Source of the DNA: UBA7672 sp965229115
GTDB taxonomy: Bacteria; Pseudomonadota; Alphaproteobacteria; Caulobacterales; Hyphomonadaceae
DNA: 64,000 nucleotides
Reading direction: 5' to 3'
Assembly (NCBI GenBank): GCA_965229115.1
Contig: CBDDIR010000003.1
Location: forward strand, 3,472,001-3,536,000
In this document: positions 9,655-18,881 of the stretch, in pieces
Layout of the letters: each line of letters opens with the position of its first letter
Numbering within the stretch: position 1 is the stretch's first letter
The notes under the pieces: model-generated
What the model saw: only the letters and a program-made list of their open reading frames with translations
Told to the model about the DNA's origin: nothing
The model's database searches: none
Made by a program: the position numbers and the translations under genes

Positions 9655-9821
9655 CCTAACATTCAGGCGAGCGGCCCGCGAAGGGCAAAGTCCGTTTCCG
9701 AGTTTGTGATGAAAACTATTCGCGCGGTTGGAGAACCGCAGTGCGCTTTTGTGGTGAATGAAAAATAATAACCAAAGACGCGAAAGCGTTCTTCTTCGAC
9801 CTTTGGGGGCGTGCTTTTACG
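9655..9821. promoter_or_regulatory. Divergent intergenic region with GCGGTT/AACCGC palindrome
   Basis: This 167-base gap must hold the promoters of the leftward FkbH operon and the rightward hydroxyacid oxidase. It is locally AT-rich (about 9765-9775) and contains a perfect 6-base inverted repeat, GCGGTT at 9724-9729 and AACCGC at 9734-9739, spaced by GGAG. It may be an operator for co-regulation of the two units; I see no strong sigma-70 pair. Confidence 0.35.
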
Positions 9822-10970
9822 ATGGCGACGGTCGCTGACGTTTCGGATTTCCGTAGCGCTGCACGTCGTCGGCTTCCCCGCTTCATGTTCGACTATGTCG
9901 ACGGCGGATCGTACGCAGAGATTACCCTTGCACGCAATGTGGCCGACCTCGCGAAGGTAGACCTTCAGCAAAAGGTCATGACCAACGTTGAAAAGCGCTC
10001 GATGCGCACGAGCATGTTCGGGCAATCCATGACAATGCCGGTCGCGCTTGGGCCCGTAGGTTTTGCAGGTCTGGTGTCGCGCCGCGGTGAGCGCGAAGCG
10101 GCTGCCGCAGCCCAGGATTTCGGCATTCCGTTTTGCTTGTCCACACTCAGCATCTGCAGCGTTGAAGAAGTGGCGACCAAGGATCGCGCGCCGATCTGGT
10201 TCCAGCTCTACATGATCAAGGATCGCGGCTTCATGCGCGAACTGATCGAGCGTGTGGCCGCGACGAACGTCAGCGCGCTCGTTCTCACAGTCGACCTAGC
10301 GGCCTCTGGCGCGCGTTATCGTGACACGCGCTCTGGCATGTCGGGCGGCGCCGGACTTGGCAGACTGGCGCGGCGAGCGACAGAAAGCATCCTGCATCCG
10401 AACTGGTTATGGGATGTGGGCGTTCGCGGCCATCCGCTTAAGTTCGGCAATCTCAGCCACCTCAAACAACGCAACCAGAGCATCGATCAGTTCGCAAACT
10501 GGGTCGGCGCCAACTTCGATGCCACCGTAAGCTGGCGCGATGTCGAGTGGCTGCGGGGGCATTGGCCGGGTCCGATTGTGATCAAAGGCATCATGGGCGC
10601 CGACGATGCGCGTGGCGCGGTGGATGCAGGCGCGGCAGCTGTGATCGTATCAAATCACGGTGGACGGCAACTCGATGGCGTTAAATCAACCGTCAGCGTG
10701 TTGCCAGGCATCGTTGATGTTGTAGATGGCCGCGTCCCTGTTTTGATGGACGGCGGCGTGAGGTCTGGTCTCGATGTTTTGCGAGTCCTGGGCCTTGGCG
10801 CCGACGGCTGTTTGCTGGGGCGTGCGTGGGCATTTGCCCTCGCCGCTAAAGGACGTGCCGGCGTCACACAGATGCTGAACATTATTCGTTCGGAGCTTTC
10901 GGTGGCGATGGCATTGACGGGCTGCACAGACCTTCGCGTCGCCGGACGCGCGCTTCTCTGCAACGCGTAG
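9822..10970 (+). CDS. FMN-dependent alpha-hydroxy-acid oxidase/dehydrogenase (LldD-like)
   Basis: A 382-residue TIM-barrel flavoprotein. The family signature SNHGGRQLDG is present with the catalytic base His279 and substrate-binding Arg282; an N-terminal FDYVDGGS segment, the QLYMIKDR strand and VIKGI (Lys255) also fit. The family oxidises L-lactate, glycolate, mandelate or similar 2-hydroxyacids to 2-oxoacids. Its position opposite the FkbH/ACP operon invites the idea that it acts on the hydroxyacid used for glycan decoration, but a plain L-lactate dehydrogenase is equally possible. Confidence 0.85.
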   Translation: MATVADVSDFRSAARRRLPRFMFDYVDGGSYAEITLARNVADLAKVDLQQKVMTNVEKRSMRTSMFGQSMTMPVALGPVGFAGLVSRRGEREAAAAAQDFGIPFCLSTLSICSVEEVATKDRAPIWFQLYMIKDRGFMRELIERVAATNVSALVLTVDLAASGARYRDTRSGMSGGAGLGRLARRATESILHPNWLWDVGVRGHPLKFGNLSHLKQRNQSIDQFANWVGANFDATVSWRDVEWLRGHWPGPIVIKGIMGADDARGAVDAGAAAVIVSNHGGRQLDGVKSTVSVLPGIVDVVDGRVPVLMDGGVRSGLDVLRVLGLGADGCLLGRAWAFALAAKGRAGVTQMLNIIRSELSVAMALTGCTDLRVAGRALLCNA

Positions 10971-11077
10971 GAATAGTTGGGAGGGAGCTTACTGCTCCCT
11001 CAGGGGCCTGATCGCTTCGCGGTTCAGGTGGTTGGAAATTAGTAGGACCGGCCTAGTCGGTTCAGTGGGGCTAGACC

Positions 11078-11830
11078 ATGCATCGAGGAGCGCGCAGCAG
11101 CGCCAGCGTCTCGCGAAATCGCATTCCCGTTCCGGCAGAACTGGGTCCGATTTCCACCAAGGATGTGCCGGATCACGTCAGCGCCGTCGCGTCCACAGCG
11201 GCGAACGACGCGGTGGCGGCCGCTGACACGCGTGCGCCGATCGGCGGCGCGTTGAAGAGGGCATTCGACATCGCTGTCGCACTCGCACTGCTGGTTGCGA
11301 TTGCTCCCGTGCTCGTCGTCATTGCGGTGCTGATCAAGATCGAGTCGAAAGGGCCGGTGTTCTTCAAACAACAGCGTGGCGGCGTGGGGCTGCGTCCGTT
11401 CGTGATCTGGAAATTCCGGACGATGCGTTGGGAAGGCGCCAACACAGCAGTGCGTCAGGCTACGCTGGGCGACAAGCGCGTGACAGTGTTTGGCCAATTC
11501 CTTCGCAAATCGAGCCTCGATGAGTTCCCTCAGCTCATCAACGTCCTGATGGGCGACATGTCGCTTGTTGGACCGCGCCCACACGCTCTGGCGCACGACC
11601 GCCAGTTCACTGAAATTGATCAACGCTATCCCATCCGCAGCCAGGCACGGCCGGGCATTACCGGGTTGGCTCAAGTCTCTGGCTCACGCGGCCCGACATT
11701 GGACTCGGATTCGGTGATCCGTCGGACATCCTTCGATATCGATTACGTGCGCAGCTGGAGCTTCTGGCTGGACATCAGAATTCTGGCCCGCACAGCGCTC
11801 TTGGTCATCAAGGACGACAACGCGTTCTAA
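11078..11830 (+). CDS. Initiating sugar-phosphate transferase (bacterial sugar transferase, WcaJ/ExoY-like)
   Basis: A 250-residue monotopic phosphoglycosyl transferase. An N-terminal cytoplasmic tail is followed by one hydrophobic segment (about 66-86) and the family motifs KFRTM, FLRKSSLDEFPQL (the DE catalytic pair) and MSLVGPRP. These enzymes transfer a sugar-1-phosphate from UDP-sugar to undecaprenyl phosphate to begin repeat-unit synthesis. The short form, with one membrane segment, resembles ExoY or Pgl-type enzymes rather than the long WbaP type. ATG 11078 has GTGGGG nearby upstream. Confidence 0.92.
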   Translation: MHRGARSSASVSRNRIPVPAELGPISTKDVPDHVSAVASTAANDAVAAADTRAPIGGALKRAFDIAVALALLVAIAPVLVVIAVLIKIESKGPVFFKQQRGGVGLRPFVIWKFRTMRWEGANTAVRQATLGDKRVTVFGQFLRKSSLDEFPQLINVLMGDMSLVGPRPHALAHDRQFTEIDQRYPIRSQARPGITGLAQVSGSRGPTLDSDSVIRRTSFDIDYVRSWSFWLDIRILARTALLVIKDDNAF

Positions 11831-11863
11831 GTTAGCGTTGAGATGTCGGCGTTTTGATCGCTC

Positions 11864-13072
11864 TCAGAAGAGGCGATCGATGAACTGCTCGAATTGATCC
11901 GCAATGATTTTCGGTGCGAACTGACCGGCACGCTCGATCAATCTTGCAGGATCCTGCGGCGTCGCTATTTGCCGCTCCAGCGCCTCCGAAATCTGGCGAA
12001 TATGTCCGACTTCGCAAACAGTACCGAACTCGCCATATCCCAGAATCTCCGCCGGGCCCGCCCCTGAGTCCGTCGACACCACCGGAACGCCGCAACTCAA
12101 CGCTTCAACGATCACATTGCCGAAGCCTTCCTGGATGGAGGTGAGGGCAAACACGCGTGCGTGCGCCATCCATTTCCAGGGCTGCTGAACAAACCCGGGC
12201 ATCAGAACGCGATCAACAACTCCCAGTTCCTGCGCGAGCGCGGTCAGCGCGCTTCGCTCGTCTCCCTCACCCAGAATGATCAGGCGCGATGATGTCGTTT
12301 GTGACATTGCAGCGAACGCTCGAATGAGTGTCGCAAAATCCTTGATCTTCATGAGACGCCCGGCGCTCATGATGACGGGCGACTCGCCCTCGGCCAGCCA
12401 GGGATGCGGAGGCGTATCCGGCAACGTATCAAGCGCCGCCGGTTCGATGGGATTGTAGATCACTTCGATGCGACTGCGCTTCACGCCAGTAGAGCCACTG
12501 AGATCCTCGGCAACGGCATTCGAAACCGCAAGCAACCGATCCGAGCGTCCGTACATCAGGCGAGCAGCAAGCTTGAGGACGCGAAAGCGTTTGTCCCTGA
12601 CAAGCGGATGCGGCGTGAACATGTTGTGTTCCCACAGCACCAGCTTGGCTTTACGCCCCGCCATCGCCTGCGCCACAACCGCTGTGAGATTGTTGTACGG
12701 CAGCGACGAAATGAGCACATCCGGCCGATGCGCTTTGAGCCAGGCTGCGAGCTTCGGCGCAGCCTGAACTGTCTTCGCCGCATTCAGCACGGCGAGATTA
12801 ACGCCTTCGGGAATCTGGTTGGCGAGCTCGCCGGTATGGCGATCCAGCACGAGCCACGTCGTGTGACCGCGAGCGACCATCAAAGCGCACATGTCGAGCA
12901 CGACACGTTCCGCCCCGCCGCCTGCCAACGCCGGTAAGTAGAAAGCCAGAGTGCGAGGAGCGCGCGGATTAAGGTGCGGCGATTGCTTCGGCGCATCATC
13001 CACGACAGCGTCCCGAGCTTGCTGCCGCACTAAACTTTCGCTCGTGCGTACAACACGCAAGTCCGTCCCCAA
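11864..13072 (-). CDS. Glycosyltransferase family 4
   Basis: About 402 residues with the GT4 N-terminal ALAGGGAERVVLDM segment and the C-terminal E-x7-E motif (QEGFGNVIVEAL) followed by GAGPAEIL. It should add a sugar to the lipid-linked intermediate. It is encoded convergently with the sugar transferase gene and divergently from the beta-propeller gene. No ATG gives full length; the first in-frame start is TTG at 13072 and a GTG inside the variable N-terminus is an alternative, so the first about 20 residues are uncertain. Confidence 0.87.
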   Translation of the reverse strand: MGTDLRVVRTSESLVRQQARDAVVDDAPKQSPHLNPRAPRTLAFYLPALAGGGAERVVLDMCALMVARGHTTWLVLDRHTGELANQIPEGVNLAVLNAAKTVQAAPKLAAWLKAHRPDVLISSLPYNNLTAVVAQAMAGRKAKLVLWEHNMFTPHPLVRDKRFRVLKLAARLMYGRSDRLLAVSNAVAEDLSGSTGVKRSRIEVIYNPIEPAALDTLPDTPPHPWLAEGESPVIMSAGRLMKIKDFATLIRAFAAMSQTTSSRLIILGEGDERSALTALAQELGVVDRVLMPGFVQQPWKWMAHARVFALTSIQEGFGNVIVEALSCGVPVVSTDSGAGPAEILGYGEFGTVCEVGHIRQISEALERQIATPQDPARLIERAGQFAPKIIADQFEQFIDRLF

Positions 13073-13228
13073 TACATGCCGCCCAACACCACAAATATCT
13101 GTCGTATCGATTGGGCGTGCTATACCATCACTCCCAGTCTTTGGCCTCGCATATTCTCCGAACGGGTCATGTTGCTCTCGCGATAGGCGACGTATCTACC
13201 GGGACTGCGCCTTTATTCTAACGTGGAC

Positions 13229-14728
13229 ATGAGTACGCCCGCCCCTCCCCGCCAGAAGCTCGCACTCGTGCTGCCGTCAAACCGGCTCTGGGGGTGGCAC
13301 AAGATTCTCGCGAAGCGGCTCCGCGAGAATTTCGCGATCGATATCTTCGTTTGCGAGGCGAAAGGCTATCCACCGCTACTCGCTCTTTGGCTGTCTCTGG
13401 AACGACGCATCTTTCGTGGCTCACCGCTGCTGACTGCGACAACACCGGAAGACCTTGATGCAAAGCGGCTCTCTGCAGGCCAACGATTCACCGAGTACGA
13501 CGTCGTCGTAAACCTCTCCGGAGAAGCCATCGACGCAGCTGATGCGCTGAACCTTCGATATGACGACGAGGCGAATGAGCTTAGGCTTTTCGGGAGACTG
13601 ATGGCGAAGCGCCACGCGGCGTTGAGCGTATGGAGTTCAGGTTCGGGTCGGATTTCTTCGTCATACGCCGCGGTTGAAGATACGCGCGCTTTGTGGACGG
13701 CCCTCCCCCACGTTTTCGCACGCTGCATCGATTTGATCGAACGGGCTGCGCGCCGCCAAAACGGAATGACATCCCGCACGGCTCGCGATGCAATTCCACC
13801 AACACTTCCATATTCCACGGCGCGCCTGTCGGCTTTCGCCTTCGGAGTCGTGATGGGCTTCGCCTCAAGGCTGATAACAAAGCCGTTCGTGAGGCGCGAC
13901 CACTGGCAATTGGCCATCCGACCCAAAAGCGATCGCGCGCGAACCGACCCAAGCGGGTATCGCGTCGTACCGAGCACGCCCGACTCTTTCTTCGCCGACC
14001 CGTTCCTGTTCAGCATCGGCGGTAAGCGCCTGCTGTTCGCCGAACAGCTTTATTACAGCGACTGGGTCGGCAAACTCGTCTGCGCCGAGGTGGGAGACGA
14101 CGGCAAGCTATCGCCGTTCAAAGACGCGCTCGTGCATCCTTACCACCTCTCCTACCCGTTCGTTTTCGAAGATCACGGCGCGATCTACATGATCCCGGAA
14201 AGCGGCGCGGCGAACACGCTCGACCTCTACGTTTTCGACTCCATCACGAACAGTTGGCGACTCGATACCCAACTCATGAAGGAGGAAAGGATATCCGACG
14301 CGACGTTGTTCCTTCACAACGGCCTTTACTGGATACTTGCCACCAACAGCAGCGAGAACGCTTCAACCTGGGATGAACTCAGCGCTTATTACGCGACATC
14401 TCTGAAGGGCCCATGGCTGCCTCACGCAGCCAATCCGTTGATTTCGGATCTCCGGTCTGCTCGCCCCGCCGGCCGGGTCATTCAAGAGGACGGCCGGCTG
14501 CTGCGCCCGGCGCAGGATTGCGAAGACGGTTATGGCAGCGCGATCGCCTGGTGCGAGATCGACAAGCTTACGCCAACTGAATTTGAGGAGCGTGTCGTTT
14601 CACGCACCAAAGGGGCGCGTCAGCAGGGCTACAATGGGATGCATACCTACAACGCTGACGACGCGTTCGAAGTTGTCGACCTCAAACGGTCGATATCTCG
14701 AATGCCTGCATGGCTGAACCGTCGCTGA
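13229..14728 (+). CDS. GINT1-like beta-propeller glycosyltransferase-associated protein
   Basis: About 499 residues. The C-terminal half (about 245-490) resembles the N-terminal domain of glucosamine inositolphosphorylceramide transferase 1 family proteins, a five-bladed arabinanase-like propeller: SFFADPFLF, HLSYPFVFEDHGAIYMIPES, a WILATNS blade and a RPAQDCEDGYGSAI blade are the recurring aromatic/acidic strands. The N-terminal part (1-200) is a separate alpha/beta region with a VVVNLSG strand, reminiscent of formyltransferase-like domains; I do not recognise it firmly. Bacterial relatives lie in polysaccharide loci, but the reaction is not established. The start is ATG 13229; a GTG at 13223 is alternative. 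Confidence 0.72.
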   Translation: MSTPAPPRQKLALVLPSNRLWGWHKILAKRLRENFAIDIFVCEAKGYPPLLALWLSLERRIFRGSPLLTATTPEDLDAKRLSAGQRFTEYDVVVNLSGEAIDAADALNLRYDDEANELRLFGRLMAKRHAALSVWSSGSGRISSSYAAVEDTRALWTALPHVFARCIDLIERAARRQNGMTSRTARDAIPPTLPYSTARLSAFAFGVVMGFASRLITKPFVRRDHWQLAIRPKSDRARTDPSGYRVVPSTPDSFFADPFLFSIGGKRLLFAEQLYYSDWVGKLVCAEVGDDGKLSPFKDALVHPYHLSYPFVFEDHGAIYMIPESGAANTLDLYVFDSITNSWRLDTQLMKEERISDATLFLHNGLYWILATNSSENASTWDELSAYYATSLKGPWLPHAANPLISDLRSARPAGRVIQEDGRLLRPAQDCEDGYGSAIAWCEIDKLTPTEFEERVVSRTKGARQQGYNGMHTYNADDAFEVVDLKRSISRMPAWLNRR

Positions 14729-14758
14729 GAGCTTAAAGCAAAACGCTTCGAAGCTCTC
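14727..14758. terminator. Hairpin between convergent genes
   Basis: A perfect 8-base inverted repeat (GAGAGCTT 14727-14734 and AAGCTCTC 14751-14758) with a smaller AAGC/GCTT pair inside. It lies in the 37-base gap between convergent stop codons, so it may terminate both transcripts, although there is no good T-run. Confidence 0.45.
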
Positions 14759-14765
14759 CGACAGG

Positions 14766-16934
14766 CTAGCTCATGTAGTAGCCCTTCTGCATACGGCCAT
14801 AATACAGCGGATCGCTATATGATGAGTAGCCTGCGCCACGCGGGTTCATGCGGTTCAAAGCGACGCCAAGCACGCGCCCGCCGGCATTCTCAATTTGCAC
14901 AATGGCGTTGCGAACAGCTTCAACCGGCGTGCGATCTGCGCGCGTGACGACGACCGTCGCATCAGCCATGTTCACCAGTGTGCGAGCGTCCGCCAAAGAA
15001 AGAACGGGCGGGCAATCCAAAATAATGAGGTCGTAGGCCTCGCGGACCTCCGCCATCAGCTTCCGCATCGCGTCGCTTCCGAAGAAGTCATTCGTGCCAT
15101 TGAGCGAGTCGGAAATCGGCAGAACGTCCAGCGAAGGAACTTGCTGATCCTGTACGATGAACTGCGCCCAGGCAGCACAGTCGGAAGGCTCGAGGAACTT
15201 CGTTTCTTCCTTGAACCGCATCAGGGAATTGAGCGACCGGCGTCGCAAATCGCAGTCGATGATAAGCACACGCTGGCGGCTCTGGGTCGAAATGCGTGCG
15301 AGGGCGAGGCTAAGCGTTGTCTTGCCTTCATTGGGAAGAGCAGACGTCACAGCCACGACCTTGATCAGTTCGCCGGGAACGCCGTACGTGATCTTGCTGC
15401 GCAGGACCCGCACGGACTCTGCGAAGGCCGACATCGGCTTGTCGAGCAGATAGGCGGCAGGATGCGACGCACCGGGCTTCTCGGAGCGCATGCTGCCGCG
15501 GGACAATAGCGGCGCGGCGGTCAGCACCTGAGTTCCAAGCCGGCTTTCGATGTCATCTGCGCTGGAAACAACATCCTGGAACAACTCTCGTCCAAGCGCC
15601 GCCAGAATGGCCGCCACGACCGCACAGGCTCCGGCAAGAATGAGGATAATCGGCAGGCCGAACGAGCTTGGGCTGATTGGCAACGGCGCGGCCGCTACAA
15701 GTTGCAGCGTCGGCGGACGCATCATCGCCTGATCGGTAATCTCGTTCTGCCGCTGCAGGAACGTCTCATACACGCGGCGGGAGACGGCAGCGTCAGCTTC
15801 CAGCTGCCGCAAGACCACCGAGTCTGTGCTCTGACCCGCCAGCTTTGTCTGGATGATCGCGGCTTTCGACTGCAGTTCGGCCAATCGGCGACGAGCAACC
15901 TTCAGCTCGATGTCGTAGCTGTCCGCAATGCGCTGCGACTCCGCGCGAATCTGGCGTTGAATTTCTTCGTCGCGCACCCGCGCTTCAGTGATTGACGGGT
16001 GGTTGGGGCCATAACGCTCTTCGAACTCAGCCCGGGTTCTGGCCGAATCTGCATTGCGGGTTCGCAGATCCCGCATGGTTTCAGAGGTCAGCACCGACGT
16101 CAGTGTTTCAACGGACACGTTGGCGGCGTTCATCGCGCGAACCTGTGCAACCTGCCCTTCTCGCTCTGCAACCTGGCTGCCGACCGTAACCATCACCTGC
16201 TGGATCTGAGCCAGCTCCTGCTCCAGCAACGGCGCGCCGGCGACGGAACGCAGGCCGGAGTGTTCACGAAAATCCGCGGCCGCCTTTTCCTTGGCCTCGA
16301 CATCGCTTTCCAGCTCGACAAGACGCTGACGCAACCAGCCATCCGCACGTGTCGCAGTCCCGATGCTGCGATCGGATTCCCACGCAATATACCGCGAAAC
16401 CAGGCCATTCGCGATGCTCTGTGCAAGAGCAGGATCTTTCGCCGAGGCGGCTACTTCGATGACGTTGCTGACGCCGCGGCGACGGACTTCGATCGAGCCC
16501 ATGATCTCCTGCGCCTTGGCGCGACGCGCAGCAATCCGGGCTTCGGTTTGCGGACCGTTTCCAGCGGGTGGCAGGAGCTTCAACGCATCAACTAGCTCTG
16601 CAGCAAACTGCTCGGATCGAAGCAGCTGAATGTGCGACTCGAGCGCGGCAGTGTCAGCAGCCTGCCGGGCAAGCGTCTGCTCTGGAGCAAGAATTTGCTG
16701 GTCAGGAATGTTACCCATGACCAACGCCTGCGTCGAATACTTGGGCGGACGCGTGGCAAGAAACGCGGCGACGGCTCCAAACACGAGGACGCCGACCACG
16801 AGCATGGTCAACCACTGCCGCACCAGCATTGCCAACAGGCTTTTGGCGGTCACCGAGCGCGATCCGCGCGGACGTTGCGGATCAAAATTGGCCGGGGACG
16901 CCTTGTGCTCCTCGACAATGACCATTGAATTCAT
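14766..16934 (-). CDS. Polysaccharide co-polymerase / bacterial tyrosine autokinase (Wzc/ExoP type)
   Basis: A 722-residue inner-membrane protein. An N-terminal Wzz-like domain is bounded by membrane helices at about 42-60 and 425-447, with a long periplasmic coiled region (about 200-380) between them. The cytoplasmic BY-kinase domain has Walker A SALPNEGKTT (531-540), Walker A' LIIDCD (557-562) and Walker B LIILDCPP (636-643), and a tyrosine-rich tail (Tyr703, 706, 711, 712, 719, 720). Family members control chain length and export through autophosphorylation of the tail. Its promoter faces the 57-residue membrane protein gene. Confidence 0.93.
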   Translation of the reverse strand: MNSMVIVEEHKASPANFDPQRPRGSRSVTAKSLLAMLVRQWLTMLVVGVLVFGAVAAFLATRPPKYSTQALVMGNIPDQQILAPEQTLARQAADTAALESHIQLLRSEQFAAELVDALKLLPPAGNGPQTEARIAARRAKAQEIMGSIEVRRRGVSNVIEVAASAKDPALAQSIANGLVSRYIAWESDRSIGTATRADGWLRQRLVELESDVEAKEKAAADFREHSGLRSVAGAPLLEQELAQIQQVMVTVGSQVAEREGQVAQVRAMNAANVSVETLTSVLTSETMRDLRTRNADSARTRAEFEERYGPNHPSITEARVRDEEIQRQIRAESQRIADSYDIELKVARRRLAELQSKAAIIQTKLAGQSTDSVVLRQLEADAAVSRRVYETFLQRQNEITDQAMMRPPTLQLVAAAPLPISPSSFGLPIILILAGACAVVAAILAALGRELFQDVVSSADDIESRLGTQVLTAAPLLSRGSMRSEKPGASHPAAYLLDKPMSAFAESVRVLRSKITYGVPGELIKVVAVTSALPNEGKTTLSLALARISTQSRQRVLIIDCDLRRRSLNSLMRFKEETKFLEPSDCAAWAQFIVQDQQVPSLDVLPISDSLNGTNDFFGSDAMRKLMAEVREAYDLIILDCPPVLSLADARTLVNMADATVVVTRADRTPVEAVRNAIVQIENAGGRVLGVALNRMNPRGAGYSSYSDPLYYGRMQKGYYMS

Positions 16935-17389
16935 TGGTGTTGTCCTAGACTACCGCATCGTCATCCATCTGGAGGCCTGAGGACTGAGCTTTGGACGGTA
17001 ATCGCGACAGCTCGCGCACCACAGATGTCAGAAAAACTGACTTCCCAAACTAAACAGCAATCAGCCTTCGGCTCGAACGAACGTTGCCCCCAACACGAGC
17101 AATTGTCGCCTTGCTGCATTAGCGCTTTGCCCGTGCGGCATGCAAAGTGGTTCGCGCTGCAGGAGAGTCTGGAAAGCTGCCAGCGACTTGCGCCGCCGCA
17201 TATCTCGCGAGGCGATCAGTCAGCCGTGATTTCGACAGGCGCGAGTCGCGTAATGACAATTTCTTTTTTAGTGCAACCATGATGGCCGACTTTACGTTTT
17301 ACGAACGAAAAGTTGCCTAGTTTCTCTGCAGAATAAGCGCTTACCGCCTCTGTTTCTAAACGCAGCAACGCAGGCAACAGGAGGCAGCG
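16935..17389. other. 455-base intergenic region upstream of BY-kinase and small membrane protein
   Basis: No convincing coding frame. The stretch serves as the divergent promoter region for the leftward kinase and the rightward 57-residue gene. The right half (about 17250-17330) is clearly AT-rich compared with its surroundings and includes TTTTTT and a TTTTACG/CGAAAA near-palindrome around 17294-17311, a plausible regulator site. No sigma-70 pair could be assigned with confidence. Confidence 0.4.
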
Positions 17390-17563
17390 ATGTCCTCACG
17401 AAGCAGAAACATGGATCTGGCTGCGCCCAGCCAGGAAGCCAGCGAACCTGTTCGCATCGTTCGCAAACGCGCACGTTGGCCGTTCCGCTTGACGGTGCTT
17501 GGCGTTGCGATCGCATCGATTGCGCTTTGGGCTGGCATCGTCGCGCTTTTCAATCTGCACTGA
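17390..17563 (+). CDS. 57-residue single-pass membrane protein
   Basis: A short gene starting at ATG 17390 with a strong GGAGG 6 bases upstream and ending TGA 17561-17563. The protein has a polar N-terminus with a basic stretch (RIVRKRARWPFR), one hydrophobic helix (about residues 35-53, LTVLGVAIASIALWAGIVAL) and a two- to three-residue tail, giving a predicted N-in, C-out single-pass topology. It lies between the BY-kinase and the ACP/ligase operon. Function unknown; an accessory subunit for polysaccharide assembly is possible. Confidence 0.65.
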   Translation: MSSRSRNMDLAAPSQEASEPVRIVRKRARWPFRLTVLGVAIASIALWAGIVALFNLH

Positions 17564-17737
17564 TTTCGCTCTAGCGTGTGATTGCTGTGCGTTCAGCACG
17601 TCATCGCGCCACCTGATTTTTCAAAAGGTTCATTCTTCTTGCAGCGACGCTGATGGCGTTCGTCCGTCAGGTGTATGGTTTTGCTTGTTATGCGCTTATG
17701 AGAATGGGTAGCCGAGCTTCAAGCAACTCGGTCCGGC

Positions 17738-18595
17738 ATGCTCATTCCGATCACCACAGAAAATCTCCCTCAAGCGCTCTCGCTGCTGAAAGAGGGATTC
17801 CCCGATCGCCCTCACAACTACTGGGAGAGTACGCTCGACCGGATGCGCGCCTTTGGGGCTAATGAAGCCGTTGGGGTCGCGTTCGGACTTTTGCTTATCG
17901 ACAAGAAGACGAACTCCCCCGCTGGCGTGTGTTTGACGCTGGCGAGCTCTCGCCAGGAGCTAGCTGGGGGACAAACGGCGATGCTTAATCCGTCTGCGAT
18001 GTATGTGAGGCCGGACCAGCGCTGGCTGGCGCCGCTGATGCTGCGCACGATCTCGCGCATGAATGCCGACACGATCCTCGATCTGACGCCTTCGGATCCC
18101 GTGCAGAAGATGCTTCCGGCGATGGGCTTCCGCCCGTTCTGCAGCGGCATATCCATCGTGCCGACCATGCTTGCAGCCTTGACCAAGTGGTCGAGCGCGA
18201 AGGTTCTTCCGATCTCCGCCGCGCCGCGCGACAAGATTCCCGAGTGGGAAAAGACGCTTCTTGAAAGCCACACGCCGTTCAACTGCCTGGCCGCAACTCT
18301 GCGCGCGGATGGCGCCTACCTGCCGCTGCTCTTCAAGCTCGACCGGAAGGTGAAGGGACTCCCGTCAGCTACCCTGCTCTATAGCACGGACAATGCGCAG
18401 CTCTACAAACACATTGGTGCGGTATCGCGCTTCCTTGCCACGCGCGGCGTGATGGCGCTGCGTCTCGACACGATGCTCGATACAAAAGTTCCCGGCTTTG
18501 CCCGAACCGGTCAGGCGGTGAAATTCGCCAAGGGATCGCTGGCTGCTAATCGTACAGACTATGCCGGCACCGAGCTGGCCCTCTTTGAAATCTAG
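17738..18595 (+). CDS. GNAT-like acyltransferase linked to ACP operon
   Basis: A 285-residue protein beginning MLIPITTENLPQALSLL. Two similar alpha/beta halves with the strand pattern SAMYVRPDQRWLAPLML, DLTPSDPVQKMLPAMGFRPF (a GNAT-like ...MGF/R end) suggest an N-acyltransferase fold, though a canonical acyl-CoA loop (R/Q-x-x-G-x-G/A) is not evident. It is first in the rightward operon, ending 9 bases before an ACP gene, so it may use an ACP-bound donor to acylate an amino sugar or amine. The family assignment is by fold pattern only. Confidence 0.6.
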   Translation: MLIPITTENLPQALSLLKEGFPDRPHNYWESTLDRMRAFGANEAVGVAFGLLLIDKKTNSPAGVCLTLASSRQELAGGQTAMLNPSAMYVRPDQRWLAPLMLRTISRMNADTILDLTPSDPVQKMLPAMGFRPFCSGISIVPTMLAALTKWSSAKVLPISAAPRDKIPEWEKTLLESHTPFNCLAATLRADGAYLPLLFKLDRKVKGLPSATLLYSTDNAQLYKHIGAVSRFLATRGVMALRLDTMLDTKVPGFARTGQAVKFAKGSLAANRTDYAGTELALFEI

Positions 18596-18604
18596 GGAAT
18601 GCAA

Positions 18605-18880
18605 ATGGAAACCTCCGCACTCGACGCTGCAGACACCGAGGCGCTCGACGCCATCTGCGAGTATCTTGGAACGCATGTCGCTGGTGCGGCCAACGTAAAG
18701 ATTGGCGCGGATACGCCGTTGCTTGAAGGCGACCTGATCGACTCGCTGGGCATCCTTCAGCTCACGGCATTCCTCGAAGAAAAGTTGGGCGTGACAGTCG
18801 GCGACGAAGATTTCGTTCCGGAGAATTTCGAGACGATCGGCAGCCTCGCGCGCTTCGTGCAGGTTCGAAAAGCGGGCTGA
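18605..18880 (+). CDS. Acyl carrier protein
   Basis: A 91-residue ACP. The phosphopantetheine site is DLIDSLGIL, with Ser47 counted from ATG 18605. That start has AGGGA 6 bases upstream; an ATG at 18599 abuts the same sequence and is less likely. The stop is one base before the start of the acyl-CoA ligase, so the two are coupled. The set ACP, AMP-ligase, PLP decarboxylase in this order is the one known from exosortase-A-type exopolysaccharide loci. It probably carries an acyl or aminoacyl group activated by the next gene. Confidence 0.88.
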   Translation: METSALDAADTEALDAICEYLGTHVAGAANVKIGADTPLLEGDLIDSLGILQLTAFLEEKLGVTVGDEDFVPENFETIGSLARFVQVRKAG

Positions 18881-18881
18881 G

